Source: Turnera subulata
Lineage: Eukaryota > Streptophyta > Magnoliopsida > Malpighiales > Passifloraceae
DNA length: 64,000 bases
Reading direction: 5' to 3'
NCBI GenBank assembly: GCA_028386065.3
Contig: JAKUCV010003526.1
Span: 250,253 to 314,252, forward strand
A program made the position numbers and the translations under genes. The first letter of the stretch is position 1. Each line of letters opens with the position of its first letter. This document shows positions 12,501-23,519 of this stretch, one piece after another. A model generated the notes under the pieces. The model was not told where the DNA came from and made no database searches. It worked only from the letters and a program-made list of their open reading frames with translations.

Positions 12501-14229
12501 AAATAGTGGATAAGCGTTTCCAGGGACTCGGGTTGCGTTCTGACGTAGCTGTCCGGAATTCGGCGGTCAAGCACTATTCCGACAGATGGTGTGCTTTCGG
12601 CCAGTACACGGTAATCCCTGGGCAATGACATGCATTTCATTTCCTGTACAAGGCATGTACTGGAAATGCATTTATTTAGTGTATTAAAATGAAAAGGAAA
12701 GAATGGAAACCGAGTGTGACGAATTGAGAGGCGTGTGGCCGGGTTACTCCAATGTGGATAGAACTTTTATGCTGGCAAGTGTGGCTCGAGAGTTCTATTA
12801 TTACAATCAGGTGAACACAGTCCAATTAAGGTTTATGAAGTGTTTATGGGCTTATGGCCCAATGGGTATTAATGATATGGGCTTTAAGCCCAATGCGGTT
12901 TTGGGATTTGAGATAATACTTTTTAAGTTCAACCGGCTAGAACCTGGTTTTAGTTTGAACACAGGATTCTAGGATTTGAGGATATTGATTGGGTTTAGGA
13001 CTCAAGGCGGTACATTGAAATAAGCACGGTTTTAGCATGCATTTATCATTTTGTTATGTGAACCTTTTGTGTGGTCGTATTTTGTTTCTGATGTTGAATG
13101 CTGTATGCATGTATGCCTGTTGTGCTATTGTTTTGTTTGCGCTATGTTACACAATTAACGGTTTGTTGTTATTGGAATTCTGTGCCTGATTTCTCTTACA
13201 TGCCTAAATTTTTGATAAAGGAATTTGATATGGAATATAACATGTTATTATGTTTTGGTGATAGCGTGAGGTTGTATAGGGCGAAAGCCCAAATATGAGA
13301 ATAATACATTAAGTTCACACATCCCTGGATAAACATAATGTATGGCACACGGAACTATATAAGAATAACTGAAAGTAAAACACTTAAATTCTACTTTGAA
13401 GTTGACCGGTAGCCCGAGGGAATGTTGGGTACCCTCAGGTCACTTTATGCGGTTTAGCATCGATATCCCAGGGGAAGGTAGGTGCACCCCTGGAAGACTT
13501 GCACTAGTTAGGTGTGACTGAGCGCACCCTCAGGGAGCTAGCGGCCACTAGAGGTTTATCGGTGGTTTATGCCTCAGAATCTACCCCTTCTGAGGTGCGT
13601 TACTTGGGTTTTCACACCCGGATCTAGACATATACGCTACCGAGACTTTACTCACAGTAGAGGGCCCTGAATAATAAAATACTCAAACTACAAAATGATA
13701 TTTAATGATAATAAACTTTCATCATTGATAATCCAAATAAGCATAATAAGTAACAGAAGATTCTGTGTTGTGCATGGCGGCTTGCTTGTGCTCTGTGGCA
13801 GTGACTGCCAGGTACCGATGTATTGTAGTTGACTTGTATATGTATACTATTGGTTTATTATGGTATGGTGAGACAGTGGTTTGGTCTCACTCCTCACTTT
13901 TACTAATAGGTTGGCTGATCGAGGATCAGGAATGCATTCAGATAACTGTGCCTACTTAACTTTAAATTGGATTCATAGTCGGCATGCATTTTCATTGTTG
14001 ATTTGATTAAATGAATTTATATATTCCGCTGCATTTCCTTGTAAGGTTATTATTTTGGGCATGATCTTGACATGTTGTTTTATTTACTCGGCGGTAATGC
14101 TGGTCAAAGTGATTTGCAAGATAAGGTGTTTTGATTAAAATTTGCGTGTCCTGGGGATGTTAAGGGTAATTTGGTCACTTATTATTTTATTTATATTTTG
14201 TAGTAATAAATTAGGACATGGGCGTCTCA
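9574..14229 (+). mobile_element. Long gypsy LTR, plus strand, split by a solo LTR
   Basis: Starts TGTAACACCCCTGATTTTCG and ends GGGCGTCTCA immediately before a PBS-like TTGGTAGCAGAGCAGG. After removing the insertion at 10477-12127 the LTR is about 3.0 kb. A second, truncated copy at 14907-16571 confirms the structure and shows the uninterrupted sequence across the insertion point. It shares the GTCTCAC block with the gypsy LTRs at 2258-5601 and 55035-59796. The 5 bases before it (TCGCA) would be the left TSD. ORFs within (for example 12083-12628) repeat at the second copy only as drifting frames and are not genes. Confidence 0.8.
10477..12122 (+). mobile_element. Solo LTR (1,646 bp) inside the gypsy LTR
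   Basis: Begins TGATGAGTGCGCATTTTGC and ends CAGGAAGCTATCA. It is flanked by TTCGT on the left and TTCGA on the right (4 of 5 match); the uninterrupted sister copy reads GGTTCGGCTTGG here. A CTATAAAAGG box at 11163-11172 marks the promoter. No PBS, coding region or second LTR is present. Its 3' end (GTGCTACAACAACCCTGTAT, then CTTGCAGG) resembles that of the LTR at 47059-48979. Confidence 0.8.
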
Positions 14230-14906
14230 GCTTGGTAGCAGAGCAGGCTTTAGGTCTTTGGTTTTAAGTGTGATGGAAAATTTTGCTTTTTTGTGCATTA
14301 GTCTGCTCCTTGTCTATTATCTTTTGAAAGGAAAAAAAATAAAAATTGAGTTTGACATGCATATGCATTCATGTAGGAGTAGATATGGATTTGATTGGCC
14401 AGTACCTAAATGCTAAGGGTCGGAATGACTCGGAAATGAAATTTTCGACTTGGTTGTCGATGACGGTTTTAAGTGGTGCATCCATCGTTTTACTAGAACG
14501 TAAGTGAACTCTTAGGCTTTGGTTTGTAACACTTTCGGTATATCAAGGGATTACATTGTTTGAGGTCCGGAAATGCCTGCTCGTATTGCGAGTGGATTGA
14601 CCGGCGTGGTCAATGAATCCTTGTGTTGGTTATAATGCTGCAATCACTCTATGCTTTTGGAATCGGTTCGAGGCGGTTTTCATGCACCACGTGGAATTGT
14701 CTTTCCGTCGGGATGGAGTCATCGCTGTTTGTACCTTGTCCTTCAAGTGATGTGTCGTTGTTACGGTACAACTGCATACAGAACTGCTAAAGTATGGTGT
14801 GAATGAGTTCTATTGCCGGTTTGGGGTAGTGTTGATAGCAAGGTATGGGGTTGTACCTTACTTAGTTTTGAAATCAGATAAACGACGGTTTGTGCGTACG
14901 GTATTA
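14230..14906 (+). mobile_element. Remnant internal region of plus-strand gypsy element
   Basis: PBS-like TTGGTAGCAGAGC at 14232-14244 follows the LTR end. The next ~660 bases have no convincing gag or pol frame and run straight into a second LTR copy. This is an internal deletion derivative. Confidence 0.55.
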
Positions 14907-16571
14907 GGAGGCACCGCAGGTCTGTCACCCGCCATTAGCGCCTTCTGTCGGGTAAGTCCCTCCTCTGTTCCCTGTTTGCTCGTCTTTGTGGGTACTTGAG
15001 TTCATTTGGTTGGACTCGAATTGAATTTTTGATGGCAATTGGTTGTAGATTTCGTGTTGTGGACATTGACCGAGCCATTGGTGGTCGGTAGTGGCGAGCT
15101 CGTTGTGGAAGGCAGCGGGGGTTTGTGCATTTATGATGGTGGCGGGCTGGTGGTTCGGCTTGGCGGTTTCAGCATAGTTGTTGGCGGCTGTTGCTGGTGT
15201 TGCCCGGTGGCGACGAATCGATGGTGGCTGGTGGTCGAGTTTTGGTCATAGGTAGAGGATGTGAGGCTCGGGATTTGCATTGTTGATGCCAGGTTTAGGC
15301 TAGTCAAAGCGAGGTTGTTCGCGAGCAAGAGTTCTGCAGCTCAGTTATGGAACCGTGGTCAAGATCCGAGTGCTTGGAGTTTCGATCCATTACTGGGCAG
15401 TGCGAGTTTGGCTTTCCGGTAAGGATTCCGACACCTCTTCCTGTTTTTGGATTTTTTTTGCTGTTCTGTGGTGGCTGTGATGTTGGATTGAATTTTAGAT
15501 TCATGTGTGTCGGGTTGTGTTTTTGCTGGACAGATAGTGGATAAGCATTTTCGGGGACTCGGGTTGCGTTCTGACAAAGCTGACCGGAATTTGGCAGTCA
15601 AGCACTATTCCGACGTGATGGTGTGCTTTCGGCCAGTATACTGTAATCCTCGGGCAATGACGTGCATTTCATTTCCTGTACAAGCCATGTACTGAAAATG
15701 CATTTAACTAAAGTATTAAAATGAAAAGGAAATAGTAGAAACCGAGTGTGACAAATTGAGAGGCGCGTGGCCGGGTTACTCCGATGCGGATAGAACATTT
15801 AAGCCGGAAAGTGTGGCTCCAGAGTTCGGTTACTACAATCATGTGAACAAGGCTCAATTAAGGTTTATGTAGTGTTTGTGGGCTTAAGGCTCAATGGGTA
15901 TTAATGATATGGGCTTTAGGCCCATTGCGGTTTTGGGATTTGACATAATACTCTTTAAGTTCAACCGACTACAACCTGGATTTAGTTTGAACACGGGATT
16001 CTAGAATTTAAGGAAATTGATTGGGGTTTGGACTCAAGGCGGTACATTGAAATAAGCACGGTTTTAGCATGCATTTATCATGTTGTTGTGTGAACCTTAT
16101 GTGTGGTCGTACTTTGTTATAGAAGCTGAATGTTGTATGCATGTATGCCTATTGTGCTATTGCTTTGTTTGCACTGTGTAATACAATTAATGATTTGTTG
16201 TGACTGGAATTGTGTGCCTGATTGCTCTTACATGCCTAAATTTCGGATAAAGGAATTTGATATGGAATATAACATGTTGATATGTTTTGGTGATAGTGTG
16301 AGGTTGTATGGGCTGAAGGCCCGGATATGAGAATAATACATAAAGTTCACACATCCCTAGATAAACATAATGTATGGCACACAGAACTATATAAGAATAA
16401 TTGAGAGTAAAACACTTAATTCTACTGTGAAGTTTACCGGTAGCCCGACGGAAGGTTGGGTACCCTAGGGTAGCTTTATGCGGTTTAGCATGGATATCTC
16501 AGGGGAAGGTAGGTGCACCCCTGGAAGACTTGCACCAGTTTGGTGTGTCTGAGCGCACCCTTAAGGAGCTA
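14907..16571 (+). mobile_element. Second gypsy LTR copy, truncated at both ends
   Basis: Matches 10200-10476 joined to 12123-13545, lacking the first ~0.65 kb and the last ~0.7 kb of the LTR. It crosses the solo-LTR insertion site without interruption. At 16571/16572 it changes abruptly into the Tat-like LTR C. It is either the 3' LTR after deletion or a duplicated piece. Confidence 0.7.
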
Positions 16572-17688
16572 CCCCTACAGCTACAGATATGGCGATTCTT
16601 CTGGGACAATTTGCATAGGAGTTCTCTACTCGTGTTCCTCCTCTGCTTCTCAACAAGCTTGCTCCAATTCTCCTCCTTCTTCTCATTTTCTTGCTCTCCT
16701 CTTGCTACTGCCTTGCTACTACTCCTCTCCACGCAATTCCTCCAGAATTTCAACCATGGAAGGGTTCCTAAGCTTTGAATTATAGAATTATCCCAAGCAT
16801 CTAAGCTTTTGTGTCTATAGAGACAGAAGAGAGAAATTGTGTGTGAATGAGGGCTAATAGGGGGCCTATTTATAGTGTTCAGGGGGTCTGGACGTGGTTT
16901 TGATCTAAGGGTCGGGATTGAATCCCTAGATCCAACGGTAGATACCCAGAATCAAGAGAACAAGAAAAATCGGGAAAACTGCCAAAACCAGGAGCGATGT
17001 CCACCAAGCGCTGGCGGTCGTCTCGCCAGGTGCTGGCGGTTTTGTCGCCATGTCCGCCGGCACCTGTTTCCAGAACTGTTCTTTCCTTTCCGGTTTTGAT
17101 CCTCGTTATTCTGGACCAAATTGATTCCCACGCCCTTCATAGTTGGTTTTTTACTTGTTTTGAGCTCCAGAAATCCTCCTAACTTGTAGCCTTCCCCCAC
17201 CCATTTTCATAATTTCTTTACTTTCTCTCTACTCCACTCTAATTACCATAAAACACCAAAAACACTTAAGGAAATAATTTAATTCGAATTTTGGACAAAA
17301 ATTCAGAGTAAATTCACCCCTAAGTCCAGTGTTTTGATGGGCCAAAAATGCTAGAGGATCCATATTTAATTGGTTCAGGCTCCTAAATTATTTTAAACTC
17401 AAAATTATCTCAAATGGGTCCAAAATAAATAAAAAGGCCTAAAACAACTAAATACCCATATTTTTATTAAATCCAGAATTTAAATATACTTAAACTCAAA
17501 ATGAAATCATCTCAATAATCCCGAGTTAATACACAAAAATCCAAAAATAATAAAAATATTAAACTCATCAAATTAAATTATAAACACATTTTTTCTAAGG
17601 ATCAAATCATCTCATTAATCCACGGACGAAAACACATTTATAATTCCATAAAACGAATTATTAGCAGGTCAAATTTGGGGCGTTCACA
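16572..17688 (-). mobile_element. LTR 'C' of Tat/Ogre-like element, truncated
   Basis: Matches LTR D (about 51100-52234), including the TATTTATAG box (16866-16875, a TATAAATA box on the minus strand), GGCGGT-rich blocks and the terminus GTTCACA at 17688. The ~610 bases that open LTR D on the plus strand are missing. The sequence to its right (GATGCCCCTCG...) matches the one beside LTR A, so this is the 3' LTR of a minus-strand element. Confidence 0.75.
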
Positions 17689-17819
17689 GATGCCCCTCGT
17701 TGATGAATCTTTAGGAACTGAAGACAAACCAACGAAAAGAAGAACGTCCAAATTTGATGGAGTAGGTGTTGATACTGATGCTGACGTATGTGCCATGGGT
17801 CGGGAATCATCCCAACTCG

Positions 17820-18200
17820 GGCTTTAAGGAATTTATCGTCCTCCTTAAGGGACTCAGTTTGTGATAGAATCATCTCGTCTATCGGATCGTCAACAAATAA
17901 TCTACTTTGTCAACTAGGGATATGTCTCCTCCCTTAGGGGTGATTTCGGGGTTACCTACTTTCTAGGGATTTTATCGTCCTCCCTGGGGAACTCGGGTTT
18001 GGTAGAATTATCTCATCTACCAGGCCGTGAACAAAGAATCCTCTCATCTCAGCTAAGTAGGGATATGTCTCCTCCCGTGGGGGTGATTTCGGGGCTACCT
18101 ACTATCTAGGGATTTTATCGTCCTCCCTGGGGAACTTGGGATTTATCTTGGTTGTGGAAATTGTCTCATCCCTCCCATGGCATCACGTGTCTTCTCATCA
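17820..18200. repeat. Hairpin-repeat array in C-D 3' UTR
   Basis: A series of short inverted repeats with related loops. TTAAGG/CCTTAA at 17824-17848 has a 13-nt loop. GATAG/CTATC at 17863-17883 has loop AATCATCTCGT. TGGTAG/CTACCA at 18000-18022 has loop AATTATCTCAT. CTAGGG-type stems follow with loops ATATGTCTCCT and ATTTTATCGTCCT. A unit of roughly 140-150 bases (GGGATATGTCTCCTCCC ... GGGATTTTATCGTCCTCCC) is repeated twice. Confidence 0.75.
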
Positions 18201-18227
18201 GCCGTCAACAAATTTTGGGGTATTACA

Positions 18228-18860
18228 TACCCCTCGGGGTAGTATGCCCCAAAGAAAACCATCTCTAGTAATGGGGTTTCATATTCCAGAAATTTGATTT
18301 AGAACGAGGTAGCATGCCCCGTGTATTGATTCAGAACAGGGTAGCATGCCCCAAGTGAGCCTCATCGACACATGCGGTAGCATGCCCCGAGAAACAAAAA
18401 CATCATCTAACGGGGTAGCATGTCCCGAAAAATAAACACATCACATAACGGGGTAGCATACCCCGAGAAACAAAAACACATCACATAACGGGGTAGCATG
18501 TCCCGGAAGACAGAACACATCACATAACGGGGTAGCATGCCCAGAAAAAATGTTTCAAACCAATGGGGTAGCATGCCCTAGAAATTAAAGACTCAAAACA
18601 TGGGGCAGCACGCCCCAAAAAGAATCTGAAGGCTACATGAAGAACATAAGCCAGATAATGGAACAAATAGAACAATCAGGGTAGCATGCCTGAAAAGCGA
18701 AACAATCAAACCATGGGGAAGCGTGCCCAAAAATTCAAACAAATGGGGTTGCATGCCCCGGAGAGATCAACTCAGACAAGCAAAAAAAAAAAAAATACAT
18801 ACAAATGGAGCATGCCCAAGAAAATTCATTAAAGTCGTGGGGTAGTATACCCCGAAAAAT
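18228..18860. repeat. ~40-bp tandem array with GGGGTAGCATGCCCC core
   Basis: About 15 copies of a unit whose core is a small hairpin (CGGGG/CCCCG around TAGCATG) separated by A-rich spacers such as AAACAAAAACACATCACATA. Variant cores keep pairing: TGGGGC/GCCCCA at 18601-18617 and TCAGG/CCTGA at 18676-18693. Position in the 3' UTR next to the 3' LTR fits the tandem subrepeats known from Tat/Ogre elements. Confidence 0.85.
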
Positions 18861-19757
18861 TCAAACAAATTGGGCCTGTCGTGCCCTTCCAGCTAATAAC
18901 CCTAAGATATCCATGTCTACACAAGATGGTGAATTTCTGGTGTTATCACTGCCATCAAAAACATATTTTCAACCAAATGTGTCTCATCTAAGGAATCCAC
19001 GTCCTATGTTTAAGTGATGCATGAGCATGTCTAAATATGTCGTTTTTCAATACATGGGGATACCTTTAGTTTCTACATGCAAGTGCCATGACATGTTTGC
19101 TCTCTCTGCCCCTATTTTGTTTAGTTCTTTTCACTCTTCTTCTTTCTTTTCTTTCTTTCTCCTTTTCCTCTTCTCTCTATTTTCGTCTCGCTCTTCTTCT
19201 CCTCCTCCACTCCCTTCCCTTTTTCCTCTCATCTTATCTCTCTCTCGATTTTCTTCTTTCACTCTACCCTGCCCATTCTCTTCTTCTCTTCCCCTTTTCT
19301 CTTTATGCAAATGGACATGATGCAAGTGCTTTCTAGTTCTACATGATGCTTGTTTTTTTTTGTTCTTTTTGTTTTCTTTTGAATGCTAGTGCTCTCTTCA
19401 TGGTGTGCAAAATGCCCCTATCACGATGTATGAACTTTGAAAATTATCTGGGCTAAGGCAGAAATCAAGCTATTTCAAAACGAAGGTGAGTTATCCCATC
19501 AAAAACATAAAAGCTTCCAAGAGAAGGATTCCGAACGACTATGAACTCATTCACTTCTAATCCTAACTAGGACCCCAGAGGTGAGCATTTTTTGTTGAAA
19601 GGTTTGTGGATAAATGGAGAATCTTCTAATCAGGAAAAGCAAATGGATGGGTGGAAATCCCAAAAATGGGTGGAGGCGACAGGCCCGAAATGTTTGTGCA
19701 TGGCTGACTGGGCGATTTATCTTCAATGAGCAGTCTACGTCTCGAGGAGCGACATGA
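18861..19757. other. C-D internal sequence, non-coding
   Basis: No supported gene. 19120-19310 is a strong pyrimidine tract (TTCTTTCTTT, CTCTCTCTCG). Remaining sequence is unassigned interior of the C-D element up to the TSD of the TRIM-like element. Confidence 0.4.
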
Positions 19758-19762
19758 TCTAG

Positions 19763-20793
19763 TGTGACACCCCGGGGTCTATGAGGCCGGGAAGTGTACA
19801 CCGGTTCCGGAATGAGCATGGATAAAGAGCGGCTTCCAGCAGGCTTTAGACGAAGGGGCACATGAATGAACCAAATCCACGCTGGAATAGGAAAGATCCT
19901 GAGACTATGTAGGGATGGGGTTGCACAGTTGGAGCGATTTCGTAATTATACGGGTATGGGACTGTACAATTGAGAATAGCTCAAATGAAGTGATTTCGAG
20001 GTTGTATAGGTAAACGGTTTTATGGGTATTAACTATATCAACAAGGTGAACATACCTTTTCGGTGCTCATTCTAGAAAAACTCCAAAGTTAAACGTGCTT
20101 GACATGGAGCAATTCTAGGATGGGTGACCTCCTGGGAAGTTTTCTCTAGAAATATGCGAGTGAGGACAAAGCATGTGGAAAGGTCCCGTGTTGGTCTGTA
20201 GTGACAGTAGACAAGCCGGGACGTTACAGTTGGTAGCGGAGCTTCAAGACTCATCTATTACGGTGCAAGGTTCGGGGACGAACGTAGCGGAAGCTGGTGG
20301 GCCTGTGACACCCTATGGTCTATCTGGGAAGTGTACGCCGGTGTCGGAATAAGCATGGATAAGGAGCGGCTTCCAGCAGGCTTTAGACGATGGGGCACAT
20401 GAATGAACCGAATCCACGCCGGAATAGGAGAGATCCTGAGACTGTGTAGGGATGGGGCTGCACAGTTGGAGCGATTTCGTAATTATACGGGTATGGGACT
20501 GTATAATTAAGAATAGCTCAATTGAAGTGATTTCGAGGTTGTATAGGTATGGGACTGTACAATTGAGAATAGCTTAAATGGTTTCATGGGTACTAACTGT
20601 ATCAACAAGGTGCACCTACCTTTTCGGTGCTCATTCTAGAAAAACTCCAAAGTTAAATGTGCTTGACTTGGAGCAATTATATTATGGGTGACCTCCTGGG
20701 AAGTTTTTCGTGGAAACATGCGAGTGAGGACAAAGCATGTTGGAAAGGTCCCGTGTTGGTCTGTAGTGACAGTCGACAAGTCGGGACGTTACA
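19763..20793 (+). mobile_element. Complete TRIM-like element, TSD TCTAG
   Basis: LTR1 19763-20228 (466 bp) and LTR2 20304-20793 (490 bp) both begin TGTGACACCC and end GACGTTACA. Between them are only 75 bases: PBS-like TTGGTAGCGGAGC (20230-20242), a TTCGGGGACGAACG motif and a purine-rich tract before LTR2. Exact 5-bp TSD TCTAG flanks it (19758-19762 and 20794-20798). There is no coding capacity. LTR2 has an extra internal duplication of the TATAGGTATGGGACTGTA segment. PBS and pre-PPT motif match the long-LTR gypsy family, so it probably depends on such elements. Confidence 0.9.
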
Positions 20794-20798
20794 TCTAG

Positions 20799-22011
20799 TG
20801 CTCAAGTATGTCTTCGCCATTGGCTACTATCCTCATTCTCATTTTAGCCCTAACTTTTGCCTAGGTCGCCCTCTCGGGTTTTGAACCCAGTGGACTCTCT
20901 TCTTTTTTTTCCTTTCTTTTCCCTTAGGGACAACAGCCATAGACACGAAGAATGTACCAGCATTGATAAGTTCAGGGAAGATGGAGGCCATTCGGGTCGG
21001 GTACGCTCGGATGACCCTTGGAGGGGTAAACTATCAACTTCAAGGATTGATGAGAAATCCAAGAGTCATTTGGGGCGTGAGGGACCACCATTGGAGGAGT
21101 ATGCTGACTGAATACTAGGTGAATCTATTTGAGAGAGGCATGTTTGAAGAAATCGAGGCTGCTTTAGCAAGGCGCATTCGGAATACCATCAGAGGACTAA
21201 AGAACCGGGGAGAGGAGCAAGTCTATATTCAATTGAATTCATCAAGTCATTTAAAATTGAAGAGACCCATCCGGCCGTCAACCCATTCCACTGAGAGAAA
21301 CAATTCAATCATCAATCAAATCCATGCAACCGTCAAAACCAAGAAGTTGACCGTCAAAGCAATCCGCCGAGAAAAGTGAGGCGATCACCAATCCAATTCG
21401 TAATACCACCAAGACTGAGAAGTCCTAGGCAACCAGTAAATCATTCCACTGAGAAACTGCAGTAGTTGGCATTTCGGTCCACCGAGAAAGAGAGTCAGCT
21501 CAACCAATATTGGGTGCATCATATAATCAACTATACCGGGGAATAATCTCATTTTCGTCCAAATACAAGGATAATACCTTAACCAAATTGGCATTTGAAT
21601 ACCCTCATGGCACGTTAAACATAAACTCCAATCTTGTCCATTGAAACAACCTAGAAACCAAATTGACCGGGTCCGTTGCCTGGTTACCTACATATCTATA
21701 AATGTGGTATTTGTCATGACAGTGTTTTGTGGAAGGCTGTGTTTTGTAGAACGGTGTTTGATAGAACACAAAAGGTGGTGGGAGAACACTTGCCTTGTTC
21801 GTTATGACTTCTTCCTTCATTCCCAGTTTCAGGGTACGGGTGATGAATCAACATTCAATCACTAAGGGGCACCTTCTCATTCTCACTTTTTTTTCAAATT
21901 TTTTTTCTTCTCTTTTTTTCTCTTCCCTTTTCCGATCGAAGTGACCTTTTTTGAACAAGTTCATTCGGATAGAACTTTTCCGGAAATCAGATTCATCTTT
22001 GGAAAGCAACT
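20799..22011. other. C-D internal sequence, non-coding
   Basis: CCTAACTTTTGCCTAGGTCG plus the following GCCCTCTCGGGTTTT at about 20845 recurs at about 38895-38995 in element A-B (twice), showing both belong to the same Tat-like lineage. An 86-residue frame at 21119-21379 has no recognisable domain. No gene is supported. Confidence 0.5.
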
Positions 22012-22738
22012 TGTGAAAAAACCGAATTTACCTCTATATGAATGATTCCTTTGGGAAGGTCCTTGTGCTTGTAGAACTGGAGAGAGTAGGACCTAGGAAG
22101 GTTGCCTGTAGGAACTGCAAAGACCAACAAAGAGTAGGACCCGGGGAGGTCCAGGGTTTGTGACCCGGGGAGGTCGAGGGTTTATGACCCTTGATGACAC
22201 TCCGATGCCTAAGTCAGATAGGGGATTTTCTCTGTGGAGAAGAGAGGCAAGAGAGAGAGAATTTAGAGAAATAAGCAGTCTATTTATAAGGAAAATTAGA
22301 CTCTATGTCTTCCCAGCTGGACTTGGTCCTAGAATTTTACCTTGGACCTGGGCCTGACCTTGTTGGTGGGCTGAAGGTGAAATTCCATATGTTATCACTA
22401 GTCCCTAACTCTGAGGAATGTTGTGCAGCAACATTCCTAAGAGTTTATTTCCTCCAAGATAAGATTTTATCTTCTTACTTGATTTCTAAGCTCGTTGAGT
22501 TTTTTAATCACCCCCTTGTTGATGTCAGTTCATCAAGTGACCAAAAGTTTGACTTGAATTTTGTCTTGTCCAAATTGAAAGCCCGTTAAGCCCTCTATAC
22601 AAGCTAGTGGTCCTTATGTAAGGCGATTGAGGACTTTGTTGAGCTTATGTTAACCTCATTTTGGCTTTTGCACCTTTCTCTGGACCTACAAGAAGTCTCA
22701 TTTGGATTTGTACGTAGCCCCCATTCTAAGTTGTAACA
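22012..22738 (-). mobile_element. LTR 'E' of gypsy element E-F
   Basis: 22012-22400 matches F (45164-45561): it starts TGTGAAAAAACCGAATTTACC-like, includes GACACTCCGATGCCTAAGTC, and runs to CATATGTTATCAC. Beyond this the copies differ. E continues, possibly to GTAACA at 22738; F ends shortly after. The right boundary is therefore uncertain. Next to it lie the hairpin array and the rest of the interior, so it is the 3' LTR of a minus-strand element. Confidence 0.6.
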
Positions 22739-23519
22739 AGACTTTTTGCCTTTTTGATGTCCCTAGGTGGTCTTCTTCTTGGGGATTTTTTTTATTTAGA
22801 ACGTTTTCTTTTCTCGCCTGGATTTGGTTGCATGGCCTATAGCCATCCTTTAAATGGATGCTACCAATAAGTCGAGGCCATTTCTGAAGGAGTTTCATGA
22901 CTGATAGGTACTTATAGTTCCTCAGAGGCATGGTGGGAGGACTTTTGGTGGGATGTTCCTAGTAACTCAAGGTCCTTGACGGTCCTTTTTAGGGTTTTCC
23001 ACGACTCTGGAGCTCTTGCTAATGGGAGCTTATTTAGTTACACTTTGAGTTTCCCTAGAGGTCCTTAACTGTAATTTAAGTTATCCAAGAGCTTCTGCTA
23101 AGGGTTTCCTAGTTCTCCCCTTTCTTATAAGGCATATATGAAGACCCGAGAAAGATTTTCTTACCAAAGAATTTTCCTCATCTATAGAGACTTGAAGTAA
23201 TTTTATTAATAATGTAAACTTAAAAAGAATACTTATTGCAAACCCATTAAGGAGGGCTGCTCAAAGTTTGGAGTAAGGACTTATGATCTCTGCCTTAATG
23301 AAAAAATTTTGGCTTACTGCGTAAGACATGGCATAAGGTTTTAAGAAGGAGAAAACTACCGTTGAAAAACATTAGTACCTTAGATTTTTAATGTTTTTTT
23401 TGGAGATTTTGGTACTTCGAATTACAAGGACATTTGGAGAAAGCAGTTCAAGTCCCTCTGTGGAGGGTTTGGAACCTCGTACTTCAAGGAGGTAGGACCT
23501 CCGAGTAAGATGAAGGTCC
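22739..23519. other. E-F 3' interior, non-coding
   Basis: No ORF with recognisable content. GGTCCTT/AAGGACC-type words become frequent toward the right, grading into the tandem array. Confidence 0.4.

Noticed and set aside
12083..12628. 181-residue ORF
   Set aside because: Begins in the solo LTR end and crosses into the gypsy LTR; the homologous LTR copy at 15180-15650 does not keep the frame.
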